Origin: Paenibacillus mangrovi
GTDB lineage: Bacteria; Bacillota; Bacilli; Paenibacillales; Paenibacillaceae
DNA length: 64,000 nt
NCBI RefSeq assembly: GCF_022898935.1
Contig: NZ_JALIRP010000012.1
Location: 89,043 to 153,042, forward strand
Direction: 5' to 3'
Shown: positions 7,376-16,306 of the stretch, in pieces
How the letters are laid out: every line of letters begins with the position of its first letter
Numbering within the stretch: the stretch's first letter is position 1
Made by a program: the position numbers and the translations under genes
The notes under the pieces: model-generated
Seen by the model: only the letters and a program-made list of their open reading frames with translations
Databases searched by the model: none
What the model was told of the DNA's origin: nothing

Positions 7376-10300
7376 TTACGGAGTTCCGCCTGAAAATAGC
7401 TTCTGTACCTTCCCTTGCTCAGGACTGCGGTCAACAATCAGCATCGTCCAATACTCCAAAGAAGGAACATCAATCACAATATGATCCCCGTTCCAGTAAT
7501 ATTTGAGCTCTTGCATCGCACCCTCGGCTTGATCCGGAGTTGCCGCATATACTTTCAATTTGGACGCATCTTTTTTATTCAGGCCAATCGGATAATCTAC
7601 TTTCAAGTGATACTGCTGAACGGGTTTATTGGCTGCATTTCTCCAGTTCGAATCATTATTCAGCAGATTAACCAAATGAATTACGTCATAAGATTTAAAG
7701 CCTTCATTTTCCGTGTTCTTACGAACTGTATACCATAGGGTATTCTCTGAACCGTTTTGGCTTAATGGTATGTCCTGGCCTTCGGCATTCTTAACGCTCG
7801 GAATAATATCCTTGTTCGTTTTGCTATCAAACAGGAGATTTTCGTAAGCGGCAAAAAATTTATAATAATTCTTCATCGCTTCCTTGGTGCTCTCTGTCAT
7901 CTTTTTACTGCGGTTCGGATAGTACTCGTGGGCGAGCATATTCGGACCTTCTTCGAACTTCTCAGCCGTTCCGAGTTCAATATGCGTTGCCCCCATCGCA
8001 GCCAGCGCTGCATCCATGAGCCGTACGGACGCCCCGTCAAAATAGCCTACTGTTACTGCACGGAGCTGAATCGTTCCTGGCCAATCATCCTCTTCCATTT
8101 TTAACGTGACCGTATGTTCTCCAGCCGTCATATGCGGAATAATGACATAACCATCTTCGCTATACGTATTGCTGTCTCCCGTGCCGTCAAAATGTATTTT
8201 CAAATTCTGGCCGTTCTCATTCTTGGCACGCTCACCGTCAATATAGACGGAGCGGGACGTTGAGCCACCGGGATTGGAGTAAGTAAAGATCAGGCTTTGT
8301 TCCCCAGACTGCGGGATCGTTACAGGGTAAGTTACCTGCTGCCCTACTTGATTAAAATTTATAACCGTATCCTTATACAAGGAAAATGAAGCTTTCGTCT
8401 CGGTGCTTTCGGCTTCGTAACTTCGAATAATGCCATCTTGCTGATCTGAAGAAACAACCATCAACTTATCCAGCTTGATCCCGCTGTCGGTGCCATCCGT
8501 CATCTTAATGACGATCCGGTTAGAGCCTTCCTCCAGTTGGACTCCGCTAAGCGTTGCTTCACCCCACTCGGTGCCTGCCGTTGGCGCAAAGCTGACCATG
8601 GTTCCATCGCCGTCGCCAACGTACACGCTGCGTGTCACGGTTCTTTGCTCAGAAGCATCATTTTGATAAACCCACTTCAAATCATAATGGCCAGCAGCGG
8701 GTGCTTTTACATTGAATGCTATCCGGTCATTGGCATTATTGAAATCTGAGGCATAGCCAATGACCGGAACCGCGCCGCCTGTTACTTTGGCACTCCCCGT
8801 GCTATATTCATATCCGTCGACCAGAAGCCCGCCAAGATTGATGTATTGTCCGCTGGACTCCATCGTTAAGGTGATCTGATGATGCCCAACAGGCAGATTT
8901 ACAGGAAGAACCTTTGGCTGCATGGATCCGCTCCATCCGCCCGGTGTTTTGGGGAATGTGACATGCTGAGCCTGCTCAGCCGTGGAACCATCAACCTGTA
9001 CTGACATGACCGGATCATTATCCCCGTGATAAAGCACCGTAATCTCATTCACATCATGATCCGCATACACATCATAAGTAACGGATTGGCCTTGCTGACC
9101 GAAATTATCTGTTTTACTCTCGTTATACTTGATACTGTTGGTCTGCGGAATGTCTGCATAAAGGGCATAATATTTTTTCTCCCCAACAGTCATATACTGC
9201 AGCTTGATTCCCAGATCATCTGCCCTTGCCTTGAGCGTGATTGTATTCTCTCCAGCCTTCAAATGCACATTAGCCATGTTGTCTTGCCGGGTGAACTTAT
9301 CCCACGTCCCTAAACCTGGGAAAACCGCCTCACCCTGCTTATCTTGATTGACTATGATCTCCCTATTTATGGACTGCCAGTCCGACGCGTAGCTGAATCC
9401 CAGCGGATAATCGCCCTCTTCCGGTACATGAACATGGAATGTCACCGTATCGTCTTTGGTATCAAAATAATACACGTGACTATATTGATCCACGATCACG
9501 GTCTCAAGCTCCGCTTCTACCGCCTCATAGCGATCATGGATCGTACCGCCTTCTACATCCAGACTAGCCAGATTCAGCCATAAATTGTTTGTGTTCAGCG
9601 TGAGCTTAACTTTATTCTCACCCTTTTTAAGCTTAGCACTGACGGTATACTGAGCTGTTGGATTGCCCCAGCCCGTATTGGCATTAAACGGAATGGAAGG
9701 CCCGACAATCTCGCTATTTACTGTTAACTTGCCTTCCGGATAACCGGAGCCGTTGCCCTGCCCATAATTCAGAACCAGGTTATAGGTTCCGTCTGCAGGA
9801 GCGTCCACAGTAAATGTGACCGAATCCGTGTCTTTGCGGCCAAAGTTACCGACCCAGCCAAAAGCCTTAGAAATTCTAGACTGATAGTCTAGCGCTGCTG
9901 GTACATCCTTCGCCTCCGTTCCGTTCGTCGTTACGCCTGTTGCCTGTTTGTAGTTCATATAGCCGGCAATAACCATGGCTTTCCCGCCATTCTTCTCACG
10001 GGTATCCTCTACCACCTTTTGAACGTCCTGGTAATGGTTGCGGTCCTGCCAGATTTCGCTGTAATCAAAATCCGTTTTGGTGTTCGGGTTCGGAACAGCA
10101 CTGTATTCCGCATTGCCGCCTACCATATTGAAGGTGACATCACTTTTATCAGGATTGTTGGCGAGCAGCGAGTCCTTAGTGGAATTAATCAGCTTGTCAT
10201 AATCAAGGGAATAATAACGTTTATTGCCGTTAAAATCATATAAAAAGCTATTGTCACTGGCTCCCCATTGATCCAGATGGATGCCGTTAAAGCCAAACAC

Positions 10301-11293
10301 ATTAATGGAGCGGTCAAACTGCTTCGTAATATAGTTCTGCCACAGTTTGTTGCCTGGATCCTGCAGGAACAGGGAAGTTGTTTTGCCGTTTACGTTAAAG
10401 CTGAACCCGTTCTGGTCCTTCTGTGGATGACTCGGATCGAGTTGAGCCTTGTTGTACAGGCCCCACTGGGGACTGACACCAAAGTCTTCGTAATTCTCGC
10501 GCGCTGCATAGTTCATCTGGTAAGCCATTGCAGCCGAACCGTACTTCTGTGCCGCCGAAACCTGCTGCTTGATGGACATGGGATAGAGCGTACGACCGAG
10601 CAGGTCTATGTAATGGGAGTCGGCATGGATATCCTCGGTAATAAAGTTGCCTTCCGCATCCTTCAGCGGCTTTCCATGCTCATCCGTCTTTGAATATACA
10701 GAGACATCATGCCGCCACATCCAGTCATAAAACTGGTAGCCGTTCAAATAATATTCTTGAGATAATTGCTTGAGCTTAGCATCGCTTTGCTCCGCTGTCT
10801 CATTTGGAAATTCACTGACATAGCCGTATCTCGGGAAGTGCTTCCAGTCACTGGACACATCTATGGCAGCGGTTACGAAATCTCCGTCAGATGCCCCTGA
10901 CAGCCATGCCTTGACCAAATATCCGGTAAAGTCCTTTTTGGGCGGTGCCCATTTGACCTGTAATTCGCCTTGTCTCTTCATGACGGCGACCGGCTTTTTG
11001 CCTTTGGCGACCAGCTCATTTAATTGGTAAATCTCTACATTCAGTACACCGCTCCAGTCCTGATCATCCTTGAACTTGAAGTTCAACGTGACCTCTTCTC
11101 CCGGAGCGTATCTTGCCTTGTCAACAGTAAGCATTTGCAATTGAGTTCGTTGTGGTTGTCTCTCCTCAGTGCTTGCCGCCTGGATGACGTTTGCTTTACC
11201 CGTATACTCTGCATACACCGGAAAAGCCCCTTGGATGACCAACATAGCAGCCAACGCACGAATGAAGATCGCTTTCTTCTTTCGTTTACTCAT
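7376..11293 (-). CDS. GH66 dextranase / cycloisomaltooligosaccharide glucanotransferase with five inserted CBM-like modules
   Basis: A secreted enzyme of 1305 residues. A signal peptide covers roughly residues 1-28 (hydrophobic run, then VYA). An Ig-like N domain (about 45-150) is followed by a GH66 (beta/alpha)8 barrel starting near RYGYVSEFPNE. The likely nucleophile is the Asp of IHLDQWG (about 341) and the acid/base the Glu of DFDYSEIW (about 413). From about residue 460 to 1070 the barrel is interrupted by five consecutive beta-sandwich units of 120-130 residues resembling CBM35/CBM6. The barrel then resumes (VRLMDAALAAMGATHIELG, NMLAHEYYPN) and a C-terminal beta domain follows. CITase-type GH66 enzymes are known to carry a CBM35 insertion in the barrel; five is unusual. 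The start at 11293 has TAAGGAGG 5 bases upstream, better than the ATG 7 codons earlier. Last gene of the alpha-1,6-glucan operon. Confidence 0.88.
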   Translation of the reverse strand: MSKRKKKAIFIRALAAMLVIQGAFPVYAEYTGKANVIQAASTEERQPQRTQLQMLTVDKARYAPGEEVTLNFKFKDDQDWSGVLNVEIYQLNELVAKGKKPVAVMKRQGELQVKWAPPKKDFTGYLVKAWLSGASDGDFVTAAIDVSSDWKHFPRYGYVSEFPNETAEQSDAKLKQLSQEYYLNGYQFYDWMWRHDVSVYSKTDEHGKPLKDAEGNFITEDIHADSHYIDLLGRTLYPMSIKQQVSAAQKYGSAAMAYQMNYAARENYEDFGVSPQWGLYNKAQLDPSHPQKDQNGFSFNVNGKTTSLFLQDPGNKLWQNYITKQFDRSINVFGFNGIHLDQWGASDNSFLYDFNGNKRYYSLDYDKLINSTKDSLLANNPDKSDVTFNMVGGNAEYSAVPNPNTKTDFDYSEIWQDRNHYQDVQKVVEDTREKNGGKAMVIAGYMNYKQATGVTTNGTEAKDVPAALDYQSRISKAFGWVGNFGRKDTDSVTFTVDAPADGTYNLVLNYGQGNGSGYPEGKLTVNSEIVGPSIPFNANTGWGNPTAQYTVSAKLKKGENKVKLTLNTNNLWLNLASLDVEGGTIHDRYEAVEAELETVIVDQYSHVYYFDTKDDTVTFHVHVPEEGDYPLGFSYASDWQSINREIIVNQDKQGEAVFPGLGTWDKFTRQDNMANVHLKAGENTITLKARADDLGIKLQYMTVGEKKYYALYADIPQTNSIKYNESKTDNFGQQGQSVTYDVYADHDVNEITVLYHGDNDPVMSVQVDGSTAEQAQHVTFPKTPGGWSGSMQPKVLPVNLPVGHHQITLTMESSGQYINLGGLLVDGYEYSTGSAKVTGGAVPVIGYASDFNNANDRIAFNVKAPAAGHYDLKWVYQNDASEQRTVTRSVYVGDGDGTMVSFAPTAGTEWGEATLSGVQLEEGSNRIVIKMTDGTDSGIKLDKLMVVSSDQQDGIIRSYEAESTETKASFSLYKDTVINFNQVGQQVTYPVTIPQSGEQSLIFTYSNPGGSTSRSVYIDGERAKNENGQNLKIHFDGTGDSNTYSEDGYVIIPHMTAGEHTVTLKMEEDDWPGTIQLRAVTVGYFDGASVRLMDAALAAMGATHIELGTAEKFEEGPNMLAHEYYPNRSKKMTESTKEAMKNYYKFFAAYENLLFDSKTNKDIIPSVKNAEGQDIPLSQNGSENTLWYTVRKNTENEGFKSYDVIHLVNLLNNDSNWRNAANKPVQQYHLKVDYPIGLNKKDASKLKVYAATPDQAEGAMQELKYYWNGDHIVIDVPSLEYWTMLIVDRSPEQGKVQKLFSGGTP

Positions 11294-11337
11294 AATAGCC
11301 TCCTTACCATTCATTTTTGTCGTGGACTCAGGTTTTT

Positions 11338-13011
11338 TTACTTTAACTTCAGCACTTGCGCTTCATAGGGGCGAAGCTCCATTCTGCGCACTGAAGCGCC
11401 AGCAGGCAAAACATAATTGCCAATGAGCACTTCTGCCGATTCGTACACTACCGTTTCCGGAAGCTCAAAGGTTACAGGCTCTTCATCGAAATTGAGAATA
11501 ACAAGCAGCCGTTCGTCTTCGAGCGTACGGGTATAAGCATAGATATGCTCATCTTCTTCCAGAAGAAGTTCATAATGGCCGTAAACGATCACTTCATGCT
11601 GCTTGCGGAGCTCGATCAGACGACGGTAGTAATGAAAGATAGAATCGGGATCTTCAAGGGATTCCTTCACATTGATCTCTGTATAATTCGGGTTCACCTG
11701 CAGCCAAGGCGTTCCTGTCGTGAAGCCGCTGTGAGCTTTTCCATCCCACTGCATCGGAGTACGGGCGTTATCCCGGCCCTTGCTGTAAATCGACGCCATA
11801 ATATCGGCCTCGCTACGTCCGGATTCCAGATACTCATTGAACATATTGATGGTCTCGATATCTCGATAATCATCCATCGATGCAAATTTTACATTAGTCA
11901 TGCCAAGCTCTTCGCCCTGATATATATAAGGCGTCCCCTGCAGCGTATGCAGCAGAGTCGCCAGCATTTTCGCTGATTCCTTGCGGTATGCGCCATCGTT
12001 CCCGAACCTTGATACCATCCGGGGCTGATCATGATTGTTTAAGAAGAGGCTGTTCCAGCCTTTTCCGTCAAGCTCAACTTGCCATTTGCTCATAATGCGT
12101 TTGAAATCAATCAGCTTCCAAGGGGTCACATTCCACTTTCCCCCGGGTCCCGCATCAATGTCCATGAGTTCAAACTGAAATACCATACTTAATTCGCCCC
12201 GATCCTCCCGTACATAAAGGGAAGCCTCTTCAGGCGTCACACAAGGTGTTTCCCCGACGGTCATCACATCGTACTTCGATAACACTTCACGGTTCATCTC
12301 CTGCAAAAATTCATGAATGCGCGGACCGTTCATAAAGTGCTCGCCGCCGAAGTTATATTTACCGTCACCTGCCGCATCGGGCAGTTCCGGAATCTTGCTA
12401 ATCAAGTTAATGACATCCATCCGGAAGCCGTCAATGCCTTTATCGAGCCACCAGGTCATCATGTCGTACACCTCGCGGCGTACCTTGTCATTTTCCCAGT
12501 TCAGATCAGGCTGTTTGGATGAGAAGAGATGCAGAAAATATTGACCCGTTGTCTCATCCCGCTTCCATGCCGATCCGCTGAAAAAAGAGGCCCAGTTGTT
12601 CGGCTCCCCGCCGTTTTTGCTGTCTCTCCATATATAGTAATCACGGTAAGGATTATCCTTCGATTTGCGGGATTCCACGAACCATGCATGTTCATCCGAG
12701 CTGTGGTTGACGACCAGATCCATAATGAGCTTCATGCCCCGTTGGTGCAGGCCTTCAAGCAGCTCCTCCCAATCCTCAATCGTGCCGAAGTCATCCATAA
12801 TCCCTTGATAATTGCTGATATCATAGCCGTTATCATCGTTTGGCGACTCATATACCGGGCACAGCCAGATCACATCCACCCCAAGCTTCTGCAGATAGTC
12901 CAGCCTTGAAATAATTCCGGGAATATCGCCGATCCCATCTCCGTTGCTGTCCTGAAAACTCCGGGGGTAAATCTGATACACAACGCTTTCTTTCCACCAC
13001 GTTTTTTTCAT
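11338..13011 (-). CDS. GH13 oligo-1,6-glucosidase / glucan 1,6-alpha-glucosidase
   Basis: A 557-residue cytoplasmic GH13 (subfamily 31 type) alpha-glucosidase. The four conserved regions are visible: DLVVNHSS, GFRMDVIN with nucleophile Asp199, TVGETP with Glu254 as acid/base, and NNHDQPR with the stabilising Asp. Val200 directly after the nucleophile is the residue associated with alpha-1,6 specificity in oligo-1,6-glucosidases. It should cleave isomalto-oligosaccharides imported by the adjacent ABC transporter after extracellular attack by the GH66 enzyme. There is no signal peptide. It is spaced 32 bases from the upstream permease and 44 bases from GH66, so one operon. Confidence 0.92.
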   Translation of the reverse strand: MKKTWWKESVVYQIYPRSFQDSNGDGIGDIPGIISRLDYLQKLGVDVIWLCPVYESPNDDNGYDISNYQGIMDDFGTIEDWEELLEGLHQRGMKLIMDLVVNHSSDEHAWFVESRKSKDNPYRDYYIWRDSKNGGEPNNWASFFSGSAWKRDETTGQYFLHLFSSKQPDLNWENDKVRREVYDMMTWWLDKGIDGFRMDVINLISKIPELPDAAGDGKYNFGGEHFMNGPRIHEFLQEMNREVLSKYDVMTVGETPCVTPEEASLYVREDRGELSMVFQFELMDIDAGPGGKWNVTPWKLIDFKRIMSKWQVELDGKGWNSLFLNNHDQPRMVSRFGNDGAYRKESAKMLATLLHTLQGTPYIYQGEELGMTNVKFASMDDYRDIETINMFNEYLESGRSEADIMASIYSKGRDNARTPMQWDGKAHSGFTTGTPWLQVNPNYTEINVKESLEDPDSIFHYYRRLIELRKQHEVIVYGHYELLLEEDEHIYAYTRTLEDERLLVILNFDEEPVTFELPETVVYESAEVLIGNYVLPAGASVRRMELRPYEAQVLKLK

Positions 13012-13043
13012 TGTTTTTCTCCTATCTCTATATTTCTATCAGA

Positions 13044-13871
13044 TTATGATTTCACCGCACCTTGGGTAATGCCGTTAATGATCCATTTCTGGGCGACCAA
13101 ATATACGATGACCATTGGGGCGAGCGCTAGCAAATATGATGCGAATGCAAGGTTATAGTCCGTGCTGAATTGACCTTGAAAAACATACTGCACCAAAGGC
13201 AGTGTGTAAGACTCCGGCTTGCTCAAAATAATGAGCGGAAGCATGAAGTCATTCCAGGTCGAAAGACAGCTTAAGATGGCAACGGTAGCGTTAATCGGTG
13301 CGAGCAGTGGGAAAATAATACGCCAAAAGGTACCGTATGTGGACGCTCCGTCCACCGTCGCCGCCTCCTCAAGCTCAATCGGAATCGAGCGGATATAGCC
13401 GACATACACGAATATATTAAAAGCAAGTCCATAGACGATATACAAAATAATCAGGCCCGGAATATTGTTCATATGAAGATCCGTGGTCAGCTTGACGACC
13501 GGAAGCATAATGATCTGAAACGGAATGAACATGGCGCTGATAAAGTAAAAATAAAGTCCCTTAAAGAACTTATGGTTCATATTTCGCGCCACGGCGTAGG
13601 ACACCAGCGAATTGGTTAACAGGATAAAGCATACGGCAATGACGGTGATGACCACGCTGTTTTTAAAAGCTGAGAAAAAATCCGTCGCTTCAATCGCACG
13701 TGTAAAATTGTCAAAGTGAAGTCCTGTCGGCAGCGAAAAGATCGATTCCGCCATCTCTTCCGGATTTTTAAGCGCAATCGAAACCGTCATGTACAAAGGA
13801 AACAGAATCAGAAGAGAGCCCAGAGTAATGAGGATGGTTATAAACCAATTCGTGGAACGCTTTTTAGTCAT
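13044..13871 (-). CDS. Carbohydrate ABC transporter permease (MalG type)
   Basis: A 275-residue inner-membrane subunit with six predicted helices and the EAA-loop motif ELEEAATVDGASTYGTFWRI near residue 185, which couples to the ATPase. The ending KWIINGITQGAVKS is typical of MalG/CUT1 permeases. Its ATG overlaps the stop of the partner permease (TAATG), indicating translational coupling. No ATPase gene is present in the cluster, as is usual where a shared MsmK/MsiK-like ATPase serves several CUT1 systems. Confidence 0.93.
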   Translation of the reverse strand: MTKKRSTNWFITILITLGSLLILFPLYMTVSIALKNPEEMAESIFSLPTGLHFDNFTRAIEATDFFSAFKNSVVITVIAVCFILLTNSLVSYAVARNMNHKFFKGLYFYFISAMFIPFQIIMLPVVKLTTDLHMNNIPGLIILYIVYGLAFNIFVYVGYIRSIPIELEEAATVDGASTYGTFWRIIFPLLAPINATVAILSCLSTWNDFMLPLIILSKPESYTLPLVQYVFQGQFSTDYNLAFASYLLALAPMVIVYLVAQKWIINGITQGAVKS

Positions 13872-14737
13872 TACGCATCCATCTCCCTCTTCTGCAAAAA
13901 TTTAAGCTGGAACACCGAAATCACGACAATCACGATAAAATAGATGACGGCATTGGCCGATTGATAAGCAAATTCCCCGCCCTGGAAGCCGCCTTGATAA
14001 ATGAGCATGGCAATGGATTGCGTCGCCCGCCCTGGTCCGCCGCCGGTTAAGGCGACAATCTGGTCGAATACCATGAGTGAATTTTTCATGGCAAGCACCA
14101 TGTTGATCGTAAAGAATGCGGCAAGCATCGGAAAAGTAATGGACCAGAATGTCTGCCATTTGCCGGCTCCATCGATATCCGAAGCTTCGTAGAGATCCCG
14201 CGGAATCGTTTGAAGGCCAGCCAAGTACAAAATGGTGTTAAAAGCGATCCCCTGCCAAACAGCCACGATGACGATGCCGATCCAGGCCCATTGTTCGCTT
14301 CCCAAAATATTGATCGCGAGCGTCTCGCTTCCAAGCATTTCTCCAAGCTTCGGAATCGCATTGGCAAAGATGTAATTGAAAATATAACCCACGATCAGCA
14401 CGCCCAGAACATTCGGCAGAAAATACACGCCGCGGAAGAAATTGCGGAACTTGATGCGAGCATTGAGACCAAGCGCAATCAGCAGGCTAATGACGTTAAT
14501 CAAAATCGTTACAACGATGGCGTACTTAAACGTGAACAAATAAGCATTAAGTACATTCTCGTCTTGAAACAGCGCCGCAAAATTCTTAAAACCGACGAAA
14601 TCATATCCATCGCTGTAGCCGTCCCAGTTGGTAAAGGAATAGAAAATCCCCTGCAGCGTGGGAAAGGTATGAAAAGCGAAAAACAGGAGCAAGGCCGGTA
14701 TGGTCATGCTGTAGAACGCTGCTTTTCTTTTGGCCAT
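13871..14737 (-). CDS. Carbohydrate ABC transporter permease (MalF/UgpA type)
   Basis: A 288-residue permease from the preferred start MAKRKAAFYSMTIPALLLFF at 14737, which has AAGGGGG upstream; the frame remains open for 20 more codons. Six hydrophobic segments and the EAA loop (DLYEASDIDGAGKWQTFWSI) mark it as the MalF-like half of a CUT1 importer. It overlaps the MalG-like partner by one base and follows the binding-protein gene across a stem-loop. The likely substrate is isomalto-oligosaccharide or cyclic isomalto-oligosaccharide, from the neighbouring GH66 and GH13 genes. Confidence 0.93.
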   Translation of the reverse strand: MAKRKAAFYSMTIPALLLFFAFHTFPTLQGIFYSFTNWDGYSDGYDFVGFKNFAALFQDENVLNAYLFTFKYAIVVTILINVISLLIALGLNARIKFRNFFRGVYFLPNVLGVLIVGYIFNYIFANAIPKLGEMLGSETLAINILGSEQWAWIGIVIVAVWQGIAFNTILYLAGLQTIPRDLYEASDIDGAGKWQTFWSITFPMLAAFFTINMVLAMKNSLMVFDQIVALTGGGPGRATQSIAMLIYQGGFQGGEFAYQSANAVIYFIVIVVISVFQLKFLQKREMDA

Positions 14738-14758
14738 AAGGATCCCCCTTCTTGAATG

Positions 14759-14795
14759 GCGAAGAGAGCGCGCGGACGCTCCCTTCGCTCTTCGC
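14759..14795 (-). promoter_or_regulatory. Intercistronic stem-loop between binding protein and permeases
   Basis: GCGAAGAG and CTCTTCGC, with inner AGCG/CGCT pairing, form a stable hairpin without a T-run in the short gap. Such loops behind binding-protein genes usually stabilise the upstream mRNA or partially attenuate downstream expression. Confidence 0.6.
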
Positions 14796-14809
14796 ATTCC
14801 TCGTCCCGC

Positions 14810-16087
14810 TTACTTGCGTGCTGCGACTTTATCCCATTCCTTGTCAAACTGCTTCACGTAAGCATCGATATCTTTCTTTTGCAGGAAGCCTTGAATGATG
14901 GTGTCGGCTTTGACGGCCCCTGGAATATAGTGATCCGAGAAATCCTCGATTGCACCGCTCTCGAAAGCTCCGTTAAATCCTTGAACGATGGCATCCGACT
15001 GGTTTACGCCTTTTACAGCGGAGAAAGCTTTTTGCTCATCAATAAACGCTTGAACATTTTCAGGCTGCAGCAGGAACTCGATGAATTTCTTGGCTTCTTC
15101 AGGATGCTTTGTGTTTTTAGAAATGGCCAGGAGGGTATCCACGCCGGAAATGACCTTATTTCTAGCTTCATCATTCGTTGCCGGGAACGGGAACACACCC
15201 AGCTCTGCGTCCGGATTCGCCTTCAGAATTTCTGGAATGGCCCATACTCCCTGCAAATACATCGCGGATTCACCTTTGGCAAAGGCGGTGTTGCCGTCAT
15301 TGTAGCCTTTTCCATACAAATCTTTTTCGCCATAATCAAGCAGCTTCAGCTGTTTCTCTGCAACTTCACGGAACTCGGGGCTGTCGAACTTCACTTTTCC
15401 TCCCGCACGTTCTGCATAGAAATCGATGCCCAGAATATCGGTCGACAAGGAGTTAAACGGAACCATCGTGGTCCAGGAATCCTTGACCGTCAGGTAAAAG
15501 GCTGTTTTGCCTGCGTCCTTCACCTTCTGCGCTGTTGCCAGCAGCTCATCCCATGTTTTCGGAATGGTTAGGCCAAGCTCGTCGAACATCTTTTTGTTGT
15601 AGATGACGCCGCTGGCGTTAGCCGTGAACGGAATGCCGTATACAGTCTCAGATCCGGTTAACTTGTTCAGCATGTTCAGGTAAGCAGGTTGGATATTATC
15701 CTTCAGAGAATTCCCCGATAGATCCTCGAACAAGCCGCTTTTCGCGAGCTGAGCGTATGTATCGGTTGCACCCAGACCAATGATGTCCGGCACGTCTTTT
15801 TTTGCTACGCGGGTTTTGAGAACGGTTTCAGCATCTGGCGGATTGACTTGTGTGATGGTGATATTGGGATTCGCTTCATTAAACTTTTTGACGAGCTCAT
15901 CGAAGGAGGCTTTGGCTTCAGGTTTATTTTGAAAAAACTCCAGCTTGACCTTCTCTCCAGCCGGTTTGGAATCTCCGCCGCCGGAAGCAGCTGGTTCCGA
16001 GTTTGTATCTTTCGTGCCGCCTCCGCAGCCTGCCAAAGCCATAACAAATAATAAGCTGACAAGCATGAATGAAATTGTCTTTTTCAT
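14810..16087 (-). CDS. Sugar ABC transporter substrate-binding lipoprotein
   Basis: A 425-residue extracellular solute-binding protein (family 1, MalE-like). A lipobox ends the signal peptide (VMALAGC, Cys near residue 21), followed by a Gly/Ser/Lys-rich tether. Typical family-1 motifs include VPDIIGLG, YGIPFTANASGVIYNKKMF and the ESAMYLQGVWAIPE hinge segment. It is the first gene of the operon, and an operator-like palindrome lies about 40 bases upstream. It captures the oligosaccharide, most likely alpha-1,6-linked, for the two permeases. Confidence 0.93.
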   Translation of the reverse strand: MKKTISFMLVSLLFVMALAGCGGGTKDTNSEPAASGGGDSKPAGEKVKLEFFQNKPEAKASFDELVKKFNEANPNITITQVNPPDAETVLKTRVAKKDVPDIIGLGATDTYAQLAKSGLFEDLSGNSLKDNIQPAYLNMLNKLTGSETVYGIPFTANASGVIYNKKMFDELGLTIPKTWDELLATAQKVKDAGKTAFYLTVKDSWTTMVPFNSLSTDILGIDFYAERAGGKVKFDSPEFREVAEKQLKLLDYGEKDLYGKGYNDGNTAFAKGESAMYLQGVWAIPEILKANPDAELGVFPFPATNDEARNKVISGVDTLLAISKNTKHPEEAKKFIEFLLQPENVQAFIDEQKAFSAVKGVNQSDAIVQGFNGAFESGAIEDFSDHYIPGAVKADTIIQGFLQKKDIDAYVKQFDKEWDKVAARK

Positions 16088-16126
16088 CGCATTGACCCTC
16101 CAATGTAGTGATTATTCCAGAAATAG

Positions 16127-16140
16127 AGTAAACGTTTACT
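16127..16140. promoter_or_regulatory. LacI-type operator O1 before the transport operon
   Basis: AGTAAACGTTTACT is a perfect 14-bp palindrome with the central CG typical of LacI/GalR operators, 40 bases upstream of the binding-protein start. Confidence 0.8.
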
Positions 16141-16267
16141 TTTTAGTGCTATGAAATGTCCCCCGATCGGACACCGCTTCATCACCTCCCCCAAGTAATT
16201 AACTACGTTAACAACAAAACTCCGGAGATTATTATTACGTTCCATTCGAAACTTGGATAATCGTGAT

Positions 16268-16280
16268 AGTAAACGTTTAC
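16268..16280. promoter_or_regulatory. LacI-type operator O2
   Basis: AGTAAACGTTTAC repeats the O1 core, 140 bases from O1, between the LacI gene and the transport operon. Two sites at this distance would permit looping. Confidence 0.75.
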
Positions 16281-16306
16281 CTAAAACTCGAAAAAATCAG
16301 CCTTTT

